From NCBI GenBank assembly GCA_003452395.1, contig DMOI01000017.1:1-21575 (forward strand): a stretch of 21,575 nucleotides of DNA. The letters are read 5' to 3'. The notes under the pieces were generated by a model. The model was not told the origin of the DNA. It was given only the letters and a program-made list of their open reading frames with translations, and ran no database searches. The position numbers were made by a program, and so were the translations under genes. Of the stretch, positions 1 through 6,100 are shown in pieces (the first letter of the stretch is position 1; each line of letters opens with the position of its first letter). This DNA comes from Clostridiales bacterium. Its GTDB lineage: Bacteria > Bacillota > Clostridia > Lachnospirales > UBA12420.

Positions 1-1296
1 AGGCTCCTCTGCGTTACTCGACTCGTAATACTAGCAGCACTAGCAACAATAGCGATACCAATCTTCATGAACAAAAGTCAAACAGCAAAGCAGATAGCAC
101 ATAATGCGAATGTGAGAACACTACAAACGCAAGCACAGGCATATCTATGGGAAGAAGAAATAGCAATGCCACAAGCAAATATAATAGAAGATATGGCAAC
201 AAAAGGGTACATAAAAGAAGTACCAACAAATCCATTACCAGCAGGAGATCCACAAGCAGGACCATACGTAGTAGCAGTAAGCGCAAGTGGAGTAGCAACA
301 GTAACACCGATAGTAGTAGAAGTAACAGGAGTAGCAAGCGGAGGAGAACCAGAGCCACCAGTAGTAGCAGATGTACCAGTAGGAAACTACCTAAAATTCG
401 GGACATATCTAAGTCAACCAATAGTATGGAGAGTAATAAACAAAGTAGACGCAGCATACCTAGCAGCAAATCCAGGAAGTGGACTACATGAGGGAGACCT
501 AATGTTATTTAGCGATAAAATAATAAGCCTAAAAGCATTTGACGCAACAGGAGAAAACCTGATAACAGAAGCAGGAGGGGATGCAGATAGAGGAACATAC
601 GGAAGCAATTACTGGGATAAAAGCAACCTAAAAGCATGGCTAAACAGTAGCGCAGGAGCTGGAATAGTAGACTGGCTAGGATACTTTTCACCAACGGTAG
701 CAAGGGTATGGAGTAACTTCAATGCATATGACGCAGAAAAAGGCTTCTTAGCAGATGGAAACTTTAATGGAGTAGAAAGAAGTAAAATAATGCCGGTAAC
801 ACATAAAACAATACTAGCAGATACAGATGCAGCAACAGCTGCAAAAACAGGAGGAACAGCAAGTCATACATATACAACAACAAATGCAAGTGCAGCAGTA
901 GAAAATTATGCAAGTGCATACTATAAAGATACAACAGAAAGTGTATTTTTACTAGGAATAAAAGAGCTAAATGACTATGTATATAGTAATGGGGTACTGG
1001 GAGATGGAGTAGCATGGACAAAAGCATATGTAACAGGTGAAGCAGTAACACAAAGTAACTATACAAGTAACCCAACACCATTAACACAGTATTGGTATTA
1101 TTGGTTAAGGGACTCTTATGCGCCTGATTCGTGCAGCGTCCGCTACGTGTACACGGATGGCTCGGTGTACTTCAACAGCGCCTATAACGGTAACCGCGGG
1201 GTTCGCCCCGCTTTGTTTTTAAGTCCGTCGGGTATGACACTAGATGGAGCGAGCGGAACTAGTGTGGGGGAAGCAAATACGATAACGTGGGAATAA
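1..1296 (+). CDS. Pilin-like DUF6273-type surface protein, 5' end outside window; candidate DGR target
   Basis: The frame is open to the left edge, so the gene very likely starts upstream; the first in-window ATG is at 67. Residues just before it (VILAALATIAIPIF) and after it (MNKSQTAKQIAHNANVRTLQ) look like the hydrophobic helix and start of a type IV pilin. The expected G-F-T-L-x-E cleavage motif is not readable in any frame at the edge. After a V/P/A-rich linker, a DUF6273-like domain starts near YLKFGTYLSQPIVWRVINK, with SNLKAWLNS in the middle and GVRPALFLSPSG near the end. DUF6273 domains are related to C-type-lectin/FGE-like folds used by DGR targets. Inferred role: a surface or pilus-tip binding protein. 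Codon choice is odd: almost all A-ending (gca, gta, aca, ata) until ~1100, then GC-rich. I am fairly sure of the domain, less of the pilin part. Confidence 0.8.
   Translation, partial: RLLCVTRLVILAALATIAIPIFMNKSQTAKQIAHNANVRTLQTQAQAYLWEEEIAMPQANIIEDMATKGYIKEVPTNPLPAGDPQAGPYVVAVSASGVATVTPIVVEVTGVASGGEPEPPVVADVPVGNYLKFGTYLSQPIVWRVINKVDAAYLAANPGSGLHEGDLMLFSDKIISLKAFDATGENLITEAGGDADRGTYGSNYWDKSNLKAWLNSSAGAGIVDWLGYFSPTVARVWSNFNAYDAEKGFLADGNFNGVERSKIMPVTHKTILADTDAATAAKTGGTASHTYTTTNASAAVENYASAYYKDTTESVFLLGIKELNDYVYSNGVLGDGVAWTKAYVTGEAVTQSNYTSNPTPLTQYWYYWLRDSYAPDSCSVRYVYTDGSVYFNSAYNGNRGVRPALFLSPSGMTLDGASGTSVGEANTITWE
1102..1218 (+). other. Candidate DGR variable region (VR)
   Basis: The stretch encodes WLRDSYAPDSCSVRYVYTDG and, after a short gap, GVRPALF. 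Between codons 1132 and 1209, 17 of 26 codons end in C (tgc, agc, gtc, cgc, tac, ttc, gcc, aac), against A/T-ending codons before it. Most are what adenine mutagenesis of AAC template codons would yield. By hand count 1110-1199 is about 58% GC, well above the rest. Position at the C-terminal end of a lectin-like domain is where DGR VRs sit. This is inference: no template repeat or reverse transcriptase is visible in the window. Confidence 0.55.
1196..1211 (+). other. Perfect hairpin at the 3' end of the candidate VR
   Basis: GCGGGG-TTCG-CCCCGC is a perfect 6-bp GC stem with a UUCG-type tetraloop, inside the coding sequence for RGVRPA. Known DGRs have a GC-rich initiation-of-mutagenic-homing site and a short-loop hairpin or cruciform near the 3' end of the VR, which makes this position suggestive. 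It could also be chance from G+C-rich coding. Confidence 0.5.
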
Positions 1297-1361
1297 AAAG
1301 GATGGAATAATATCGGAAGAGAAGAGCCGCGGAATTAGTGTCTTACGCGATAACGGACTTC

Positions 1362-1394
1362 AAATAAAATTGCCCTCGATGGGCAATTTTATTT
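1362..1394 (+). terminator. Rho-independent terminator after the pilin-like gene
   Basis: A perfect 14-bp stem (AAATAAAATTGCCC paired with GGGCAATTTTATTT) with a 5-nt loop at 1376-1380. The A and T tracts at both ends would let it work in either direction. It lies 65 bases after the stop codon at 1294-1296. Confidence 0.85.
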
Positions 1395-1422
1395 GTGAGG
1401 AGCTGCATTTTCAGGAGGAAAA

Positions 1423-1521
1423 ATGGAGAAGGGGAGTAAGTTAGGAAATCAGTGCGGCGTAGCCGCCGATTTTGAAAAAACAAAGCCTGACTTTTGCATA
1501 ACAAGGAATAGGGGACTGTAA
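1423..1521 (+). CDS. Possible 32-residue ORF with a strong ribosome binding site
   Basis: An AGGAGG at 1413-1418 lies 4 bases before an ATG that opens a 32-codon frame (MEKGSKLGNQCGVAADFEKT...) ending in TAA at 1519-1521. I recognise no family. The frame contains a small perfect hairpin (GCGGC-GTA-GCCGC, 1454-1466), so it could equally be a decayed repeat or a structured leader. It follows the terminator at 1362-1394, with no clear promoter in between. Low confidence. Confidence 0.25.
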   Translation: MEKGSKLGNQCGVAADFEKTKPDFCITRNRGL

Positions 1522-1636
1522 TAGAAATCCAACATTTTGAAAATTTTGTATAATTGTTGTTGCATTAAATAGGTAAAAATGATATTCTAAAACATGATAA
1601 TATTCTTTAAATATTTTATAATAAGGGGGTTTACAT

Positions 1637-2170
1637 ATGAATACGGAATATGAAATTAGGGTCCTTGAAGTTGATGTAGATAAGGTAGTAAGGAAGTTAG
1701 ATGAACTTGGGGCAGAAAAGATAGGTGAGTATGATTTGAAACGATGCACATATGATTTTACGCCTGTAAAGGAAAATAGTTGGATTAGGCTTAGGACTAA
1801 TGGTAAAAAAACAACCATTGCAATAAAAGAAATACACGACTATACAGTAGATGGAACTAAAGAGTTAGAGACTGAGGTTGGGAATTTTGAAACTATGTAT
1901 GAAATACTTGAAAAGCTGGGTTATAACCATAAAAATTATCAGGAAAACAAAAGAACGAGTTATAAACTAGATGGAGTAATGGTAGAGATAGATTCATAGC
2001 CACTTATTCCAACTTATCTAGAGATAGAAGGTACAAATGAAGAAGATGTTTATAATATTGCTAAGAAGCTTGGTTTTATGAAAGATGATATAACAACTTT
2101 AGATGTTACTAGCATATACACTAAATACGGTATAGATGTGCTTAGTATAAGGGAGTTAAAGCACTCGTGA
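1637..2170 (+). pseudogene. CYTH-domain phosphatase/cyclase gene interrupted by an amber codon
   Basis: The product up to the first stop (1637-1999, 120 residues) starts with EYEIR, the E-x-E-x-(K/R) metal and phosphate-binding signature of the CYTH superfamily (class IV adenylate cyclase, thiamine triphosphatase and tripolyphosphatase relatives). The frame continues beyond the TAG at 1997-1999 with PLIPTYLEIEGTNEEDVYNI and runs to TGA at 2168-2170, giving 177 sense codons plus the TAG, a usual CYTH length. Family members have a Trp before PLIP (EID-x-WP-x-IP), so TGG has probably become TAG by a single G-to-A change. The first part lacks the C-terminal strands that close the triphosphate tunnel and is unlikely to work alone. 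RBS AAGGGGG at 1622-1628. Readthrough cannot be excluded. Confidence 0.8.
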
Positions 2171-2205
2171 GCGAGTTGTCAAAAATGCCGAATACATGAA
2201 CTCAT

Positions 2206-2245
2206 AATAAATGCTTATTAATGCGAAAGTGTAAAAGCATTTATT
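2206..2245 (+). terminator. Possible weak terminator hairpin
   Basis: An 11-bp perfect stem (AATAAATGCTT with AAGCATTTATT) around an 18-nt loop, 36 bases after the end of the CYTH frame. It is A+T-rich and followed by a short T-rich stretch only, so termination strength is doubtful. Confidence 0.4.
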
Positions 2246-2348
2246 TGTTTGTCCAAGCATTATAGGTTACAAGTTCAGCACCCATGAGTTAATTCACACT
2301 TGAATAAAGTTAGGATGTCCCGTTTGAGATAAAAATGTAAATCACAAC

Positions 2349-2381
2349 GGGGTCGGTTCCTTATTTTTAGGAACTGTCCCC
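2349..2381 (+). repeat. REP-like palindrome, left copy
   Basis: An imperfect palindrome that starts GGGGTCGGTTCC and ends GGAACTGTCCCC around an A/T loop. Palindromes of this GGTTCC/GGAAC..CCCC type are common repeats in clostridial and bacillar genomes, often linked to IS200-like (Y1) transposases. Confidence 0.7.
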
Positions 2382-2470
2382 ATAGAAAAAACAAAAACAG
2401 AATGATACATTAACTTATCCAAGTAATAGGGTATTACACTATAAAGCTACTAATTCCAAATCAAATAATA

Positions 2471-2501
2471 GGGACAGTTCCTAAAAAGAAGGAACCGACC
2501 C
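2471..2501 (-). repeat. REP-like palindrome, right copy (inverted)
   Basis: Starts GGGACAGTTCCT and ends GGAACCGACCC. Its reverse complement matches 2350-2380 with one mismatch by eye, so the two units face each other as in a BIME-like pair. Confidence 0.7.
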
Positions 2502-2575
2502 TGAAAGATTTAAAATGGGACATCGGAATTTAAATCAACCTGAGTTAATTCACAGTTTGTTTAAATAAATTTTGG

Positions 2576-2604
2576 TTGACATGAAAAAATAAAAATGGTA
2601 CAAT
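2576..2604 (+). promoter_or_regulatory. Sigma-A promoter of the telA operon
   Basis: TTGACA at 2576-2581, a 17-nt spacer, then TACAAT at 2599-2604. The RBS AGGTG (2616-2620) and ATG (2629) follow. It begins 21 bases after the right direct repeat of the MITE-like element. Confidence 0.8.
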
Positions 2605-2628
2605 AAATCCACAAAAGGTGTGATTATA

Positions 2629-3093
2629 ATGTTTGGATTATTTAAGAGAAAAAATAATAATCAAGATGATGAAAAGGTAGTCGTACAGCAAGATGTGAAA
2701 GAGCAAAAGAGATTAGTGATGGAGGATGCCAAGATTTCATTAGATGAAATTGAAAGTAAACTTTATAAAATCAAAGGTAAGTATTTATTCTCAAGCTTGC
2801 TCTTGTTTTTGGCATATTATTATTTTATAGTTGATTTTTATAACAAAAATATGGAAAAAATAATTTCAGTAAAAGAGTTGTTTTTACTAAAATATATCGA
2901 TATGATAAAAGATATAATGGTTAATTTTGACGAAAATACATCGCTATTAGTTCAGAAAAATGAACTTTTGAGTGTTCTAAAAATAGCAAATGAAAAGCTG
3001 CATTCGACAATAAGTAATATAAAAGAACAGGCTGAGATGGATCTAAGTGTTGATTTAAAGACATTGCAGGATTTAATAAAGATGGATTTTTAA
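2629..3093 (+). CDS. Small protein of unknown function upstream of TelA
   Basis: A 154-residue product. I chose ATG 2629 over the in-frame GTG at 2620 because AGGTG at 2616-2620 is then 8 bases upstream. The N-terminus is short and charged (FKRKNNNQDDEK), followed by a helical region. One hydrophobic stretch (about residues 52-70, YLFSSLLLFLAYYYFIVDF) may be a membrane segment or hairpin, and the C-terminal half is predicted helical. I do not recognise the family. In many Firmicutes a membrane protein of the XpaC type precedes telA; this protein occupies that position, but I see no convincing similarity. It is first in a four-gene operon, 27 bases before telA. Confidence 0.8.
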   Translation: MFGLFKRKNNNQDDEKVVVQQDVKEQKRLVMEDAKISLDEIESKLYKIKGKYLFSSLLLFLAYYYFIVDFYNKNMEKIISVKELFLLKYIDMIKDIMVNFDENTSLLVQKNELLSVLKIANEKLHSTISNIKEQAEMDLSVDLKTLQDLIKMDF

Positions 3094-3120
3094 AATTTAA
3101 TATATGAGGAGTTGTTTGAT

Positions 3121-4302
3121 GTGGGATTTGAAGATTTATTAAAGACAGTTGATGAAGATAAAAACAATTCTCAAGCTACAGGAGAGGATAATGCTATTGT
3201 AGCAGTATCAAGTGTAAATGAACCTGCTGTGCCAGTTGGGACAAAACGAGATGTAGATTTATCTAAATTTAGTGAGCAAGACAAAGAAGTTTTAATGAAA
3301 ATGAAGGACAATATGAATTTGACTAGTTCAAGCGATGTTCAAGGTCTAGGATCAGAAGTTCAAAGTAGTATTGCAAAATTTGCAGATGGATTATTAGAAG
3401 GTGTTAAAACTAAGGATACCGGTGCTGTTGGAGCAAATCTTACCACGCTACTCACTACTATAAAAGGTGTTGACCTAGAAGGATTGAAAGAGAATGACTC
3501 TTTTATATCTAAAATTCCTTTTTTAAAGTCTTTTGCCAACAAAATGACTAGTGAAAAGATAAAGCTTGAAAATGTTACTGATACAGTTGACAAAATTGTT
3601 GTTGCATTAGACACAGCAAAAAAAGAATTAATTAGAGACATTAATGTACTTGATGTACTATATAATAAAAACCTTGAATATTTGCACAATCTTGAGTTAT
3701 GTATGGCTGCTGGTGAGTTAAAGTATAACGAACTTTCTGAGACAGTACTTGTTGAACTGAAAAACAAAGCTGAACAAACGCAAGACATGGTAGATATTCA
3801 AAAATATAATGATTTTTCTCAGATGTTGTCTGAAATAGAAAAAAGAATATATGATTTAAAGTTGAGTAGAGAGATTGCTAGACAAACGATGCCACAAATA
3901 CGTATTATTCAGGGCAATGATAAGATATTAGCTAATAAGATTCAGGCGAGTGTACTTACTACTATTCCTATTTGGAAAAATCAATTAGCATTAACGATTT
4001 CTTTAAATAGGCAAAAGACAGCTCTAGAGTTACAAAAGAATGTTTCAGATGCAACTGAAGATTTGTTAAAGCAAAATGCTGATATTTTAAAAATGAACTC
4101 TATTGAAATTGCAAAAGAAAGTGAAAGAGGAGTTATAAGTATAGAAACATTAAAGGAAACTCATACTAAGCTACTTGAAACGATAGAAGAATCTATGAAA
4201 ATTTATTCAGAGGGTCGTCAAAAACGTCAGATGGTAGAAAAAGAGCTTGTGATAATGGAAACAACCCAAAAACAAAAACTTCTCCAGTTTAGAGATAAAT
4301 AA
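3121..4302 (+). CDS. telA: TelA-family toxic anion resistance protein
   Basis: A 393-residue, mostly helical protein of the TelA family (PF05816), whose members are named for tellurite resistance and are regular parts of Ter stress systems; the molecular activity is not settled. Diagnostic parts are the N-terminal KEVLMKMKDNM and GLGSEVQSSIAKFADGLLEG regions, the IPFLKSFANKM segment and the long coiled-coil-like C-terminal half (IWKNQLALTISLNRQKTA). Length matches the family. Start: a TTG at 3112 is only one base after GAGGA, while GTG at 3121 lies 9 bases after GAGGAG (3106-3111), so I prefer GTG 3121. It is followed after 27 bases by an unknown gene in the same operon. Confidence 0.92.
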   Translation: MGFEDLLKTVDEDKNNSQATGEDNAIVAVSSVNEPAVPVGTKRDVDLSKFSEQDKEVLMKMKDNMNLTSSSDVQGLGSEVQSSIAKFADGLLEGVKTKDTGAVGANLTTLLTTIKGVDLEGLKENDSFISKIPFLKSFANKMTSEKIKLENVTDTVDKIVVALDTAKKELIRDINVLDVLYNKNLEYLHNLELCMAAGELKYNELSETVLVELKNKAEQTQDMVDIQKYNDFSQMLSEIEKRIYDLKLSREIARQTMPQIRIIQGNDKILANKIQASVLTTIPIWKNQLALTISLNRQKTALELQKNVSDATEDLLKQNADILKMNSIEIAKESERGVISIETLKETHTKLLETIEESMKIYSEGRQKRQMVEKELVIMETTQKQKLLQFRDK

Positions 4303-4329
4303 TCTGATGGAATTAATGAAGGTGATAGT

Positions 4330-5142
4330 GTGGATAAAAGAGAATGTATTAATTTGATAAAGCAACATTTTGAGATACAAAGCAGCGTAGCATCACTAAA
4401 AAATCCAGACTTCGAGTTAAAGAGTCATATATTCTTTTATAATAATCTTTTTAAAGAGGTAAACGAGATACGGATTCTTAGAGTTAAATCTAAAAACGCA
4501 AAAGATAATATTATGTTTGACATATATTATGTTTCTGATGAATTTGAAGGATTGTTTCATGGATATTTTAGGATAAAAACGGAATCGGATTCAGCGAATA
4601 AAATATTTGAAGATGTAAGTAAGATGTGTACAGATTTGAGCGAATATATGTATTATGTATATCAAAACAGTGAGTTACTGAAGATATATTTAATATCTCT
4701 AGATATTCAAAGTTCACTTGAACAATGTGATATGCAAAATGATGCAGGGGGATTTGAGGATATTAAAAAGAGCATATATAAAGAGATTGCAGATTATGAT
4801 CAAATTGAACTTTCAAGCTCGATTTTGGATAGGCGATTTAACAAAAAAAACATATATAATTTTATTGTGTTTAACTCAAAATGCTCAGAAATAGTTAAGA
4901 TGTTTTTGTTAAATTTACTCTCGAATAAATATTCAAATAATATATGTATGGTTAACTGGAAAAGTAAGTTTAAAAATTATATTTATGTAAATTCAAACTC
5001 CATATATTTTAATGGTAACAAGCAGCTAAGTGTATTTAGTCTACTAGATAGTGCTGTTTTGGGGAGCTTTGTGATGTTTGTAAAATTTGATTTTGATTTT
5101 GAAGGCGGAGTTAACAGTGGGAAAACAATTAATAAAAGGTGA
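4330..5142 (+). CDS. Unknown Ter-operon protein
   Basis: A 270-residue product starting at GTG 4330, 5 bases after an AAGGTG (4319-4324). I recognise no domain. It is rich in Asn, Ser, Ile, Lys and Tyr, with no signal peptide and no clear membrane segment, and looks like a soluble alpha/beta protein. Its 3' end overlaps the following TerD-like gene by 26 bases, which points to translational coupling and a shared function. Base composition is as A+T-rich as its neighbours. Its place between telA and a TerD-like gene suggests a lineage-specific partner in the Ter system; that is inference only. Confidence 0.75.
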   Translation: MDKRECINLIKQHFEIQSSVASLKNPDFELKSHIFFYNNLFKEVNEIRILRVKSKNAKDNIMFDIYYVSDEFEGLFHGYFRIKTESDSANKIFEDVSKMCTDLSEYMYYVYQNSELLKIYLISLDIQSSLEQCDMQNDAGGFEDIKKSIYKEIADYDQIELSSSILDRRFNKKNIYNFIVFNSKCSEIVKMFLLNLLSNKYSNNICMVNWKSKFKNYIYVNSNSIYFNGNKQLSVFSLLDSAVLGSFVMFVKFDFDFEGGVNSGKTINKR

Positions 5143-5680
5143 AAAAATAGATATAAATAAAATTAATGGTCATTCAAATAAATTTGTAATAGATATTACA
5201 TGTAAGAGCGACAATGAAAATACATTTGACATTGATGCTTTTATATGTGTGTGTGAAACGAACAATCGTATAAGTAAAAAGGGAATAATTTTTTATAACA
5301 ATCCTGAAAGTACTGAAAAAAGTATCTGGTTCGAAGATGGTTGCGCTGACAATATAGAAAAGAAAAAAGAATTTGATATAGATTTAAATAGCGTGCCGGC
5401 AAACATTTCAAAACTAATTATAGGATACTCGATTTATAAAAGCAAAAACAATTTAGATAAACAAATGTTAGTGAATATTAAACTAAGATTAATAAATAGT
5501 ATAATGCAAGAGGAAGTATTTAGCATGGATATACAAAGTGATATTATAGTAAATAATGTAGGTGTAATAGGAGAAATTTATAAATATAAAGAGTTTTGGA
5601 AATTTAATGCAATTGAATATAATTCAACGAGTGATTTGATTAGCACGATAAAAATTTTATACAATATAGAAGTTTACTGA
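5117..5680 (+). CDS. Divergent TerD-domain protein lacking the acidic Ca2+ loop
   Basis: 187 residues. An in-frame ATG at 5087 exists, but GTG 5117 sits 6 bases after AAGGCGGAG (5102-5110) and begins at the family's usual start (GKQLIKGEKIDINK, compare LQKGQKVDLTK in the two other TerD proteins here). TerD landmarks kept: FDIDAF (residues 37-42), IDLNSVPANISKL, and the terminal EIYKYKEFWKFNAI. Lost: the G-D-G-D-G-D-D-E-Q loop that supplies Ca2+ ligands; here the region (~73-86) reads FEDGCADNIEKKKE. It is therefore probably a TerD fold with weak or no calcium binding, perhaps a partner or scaffold. Last gene of the telA operon. Confidence 0.85.
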   Translation: MGKQLIKGEKIDINKINGHSNKFVIDITCKSDNENTFDIDAFICVCETNNRISKKGIIFYNNPESTEKSIWFEDGCADNIEKKKEFDIDLNSVPANISKLIIGYSIYKSKNNLDKQMLVNIKLRLINSIMQEEVFSMDIQSDIIVNNVGVIGEIYKYKEFWKFNAIEYNSTSDLISTIKILYNIEVY

Positions 5681-5713
5681 GGGCTTTGTATTTATAGAAC
5701 ATTGAGGCAGCTA

Positions 5714-5809
5714 AGTTCTCCCCCTGCGAAGGGGGAGCAAGAGGGGGTCATAGAGTTGGTATCAAACCAATGTGACCCCACCTGACCTCCCCTTCGCAGG
5801 GGAGGAACT
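5714..5809. repeat. 96-bp palindromic repeat element
   Basis: The ends are inverted copies: AGTTCTCCCCCTGCGAAGG at the left and CCTTCGCAGGGGAGGAACT at the right, each also able to fold into a local hairpin, with an inner GGGGTCA/TGACCCC pair. Much richer in G+C than its surroundings and without coding capacity. It is a small MITE or REP-like unit between the degenerate terD gene and its terminator. Confidence 0.75.
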
Positions 5810-5872
5810 AAAAACATAAATATCCGTATAAATATAAAAAATCACAAATCTTTGAAAATGCAAATCCAGATT

Positions 5873-5910
5873 AAATAAGGTCAGGCAAGTTTTGCTTGAC
5901 CTTATTTTTG
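5873..5910 (+). terminator. Terminator of the telA operon
   Basis: A 16-bp stem with a single G-T wobble (AAATAAGGTCAGGCAA with TTGCTTGACCTTATTT), a 3-nt loop and a following T run. It stands about 190 bases after the last stop codon of the operon. Confidence 0.85.
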
Positions 5911-5942
5911 GTATAAATAATAAGCATAATATCAAAAAAATG

Positions 5943-5970
5943 TTGAAATATCTAGAAAAAAGAGTATAAT
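5943..5970 (+). promoter_or_regulatory. Promoter for the ABC-type membrane protein
   Basis: TTGAAA at 5943-5948, 16-nt spacer, TATAAT at 5965-5970. It would produce a leader holding the short frame at 5987-6100. Confidence 0.65.
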
Positions 5971-5986
5971 TGGATTATAAATAAAG

Positions 5987-6100
5987 ATGAATGGTGAGGA
6001 TACGAGGTATGTTGAAACTGATGATTTCTTAACTTTTCAAACTTGGTCTAAAACATTATTTGAATATTTATTATGCAGAGACTTTAGGGGTGAAATATGA
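5987..6100 (+). CDS. Possible 37-residue leader ORF coupled to the ABC-type gene
   Basis: The frame MNGEDTRYVETDDFLTFQTW... begins 17 bases after the TATAAT and ends with TGA inside an ATGA overlap with the next start codon (ATG 6097, TGA 6098-6100). The overlap is typical of translational coupling. There is no good ribosome binding site, and no family is recognised. It may be a leader peptide or a gene remnant. Confidence 0.3.
   Translation: MNGEDTRYVETDDFLTFQTWSKTLFEYLLCRDFRGEI

Larger units (their letters stand above)
2285..2554. mobile_element. MITE-like element with 14-bp flanking direct repeats
   Basis: The 14-mer TGAGTTAATTCACA occurs at 2285-2298 and again at 2541-2554, like a target-site duplication. 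Inside, the two ends are imperfect inverted copies: GATGTCCC near 2314 against GGGACATC at 2516-2523, and two long REP-like palindromes at 2349-2381 and 2471-2501. There is no ORF. It is a non-autonomous element, or a pair of REP units moved by a transposase encoded elsewhere. It lies between the broken CYTH gene and the promoter of the telA operon. Confidence 0.65.

Noticed and set aside
65..1087. Long antisense and alternate-frame ORFs across the pilin-like gene (for example 65-469 minus, 764-1087 minus, 147-491 plus).
   Set aside because: They are Leu- or Ser/Arg-rich shadows caused by the biased A-ending codons of the real gene, with no family similarity.
1637..1999. A complete 120-residue CYTH protein ending at the TAG.
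   Set aside because: The same frame continues with conserved CYTH sequence to a normal end, so the short form is a truncation.
1997..1999. UAG recoded as an amino acid (such as pyrrolysine) in this organism.
   Set aside because: ileS ends in TAG (20407-20409) at its expected end, and the expected residue at 1997 is Trp; a point mutation is simpler.
1297..2619. DGR template repeat or reverse transcriptase close to the candidate VR.
   Set aside because: I found no second copy of the GC-rich VR words and no RT-like frame in the downstream region or elsewhere in the window.
3360..3788. Minus-strand ORF inside telA.
   Set aside because: Shadow of the telA coding frame, no RBS and no family.
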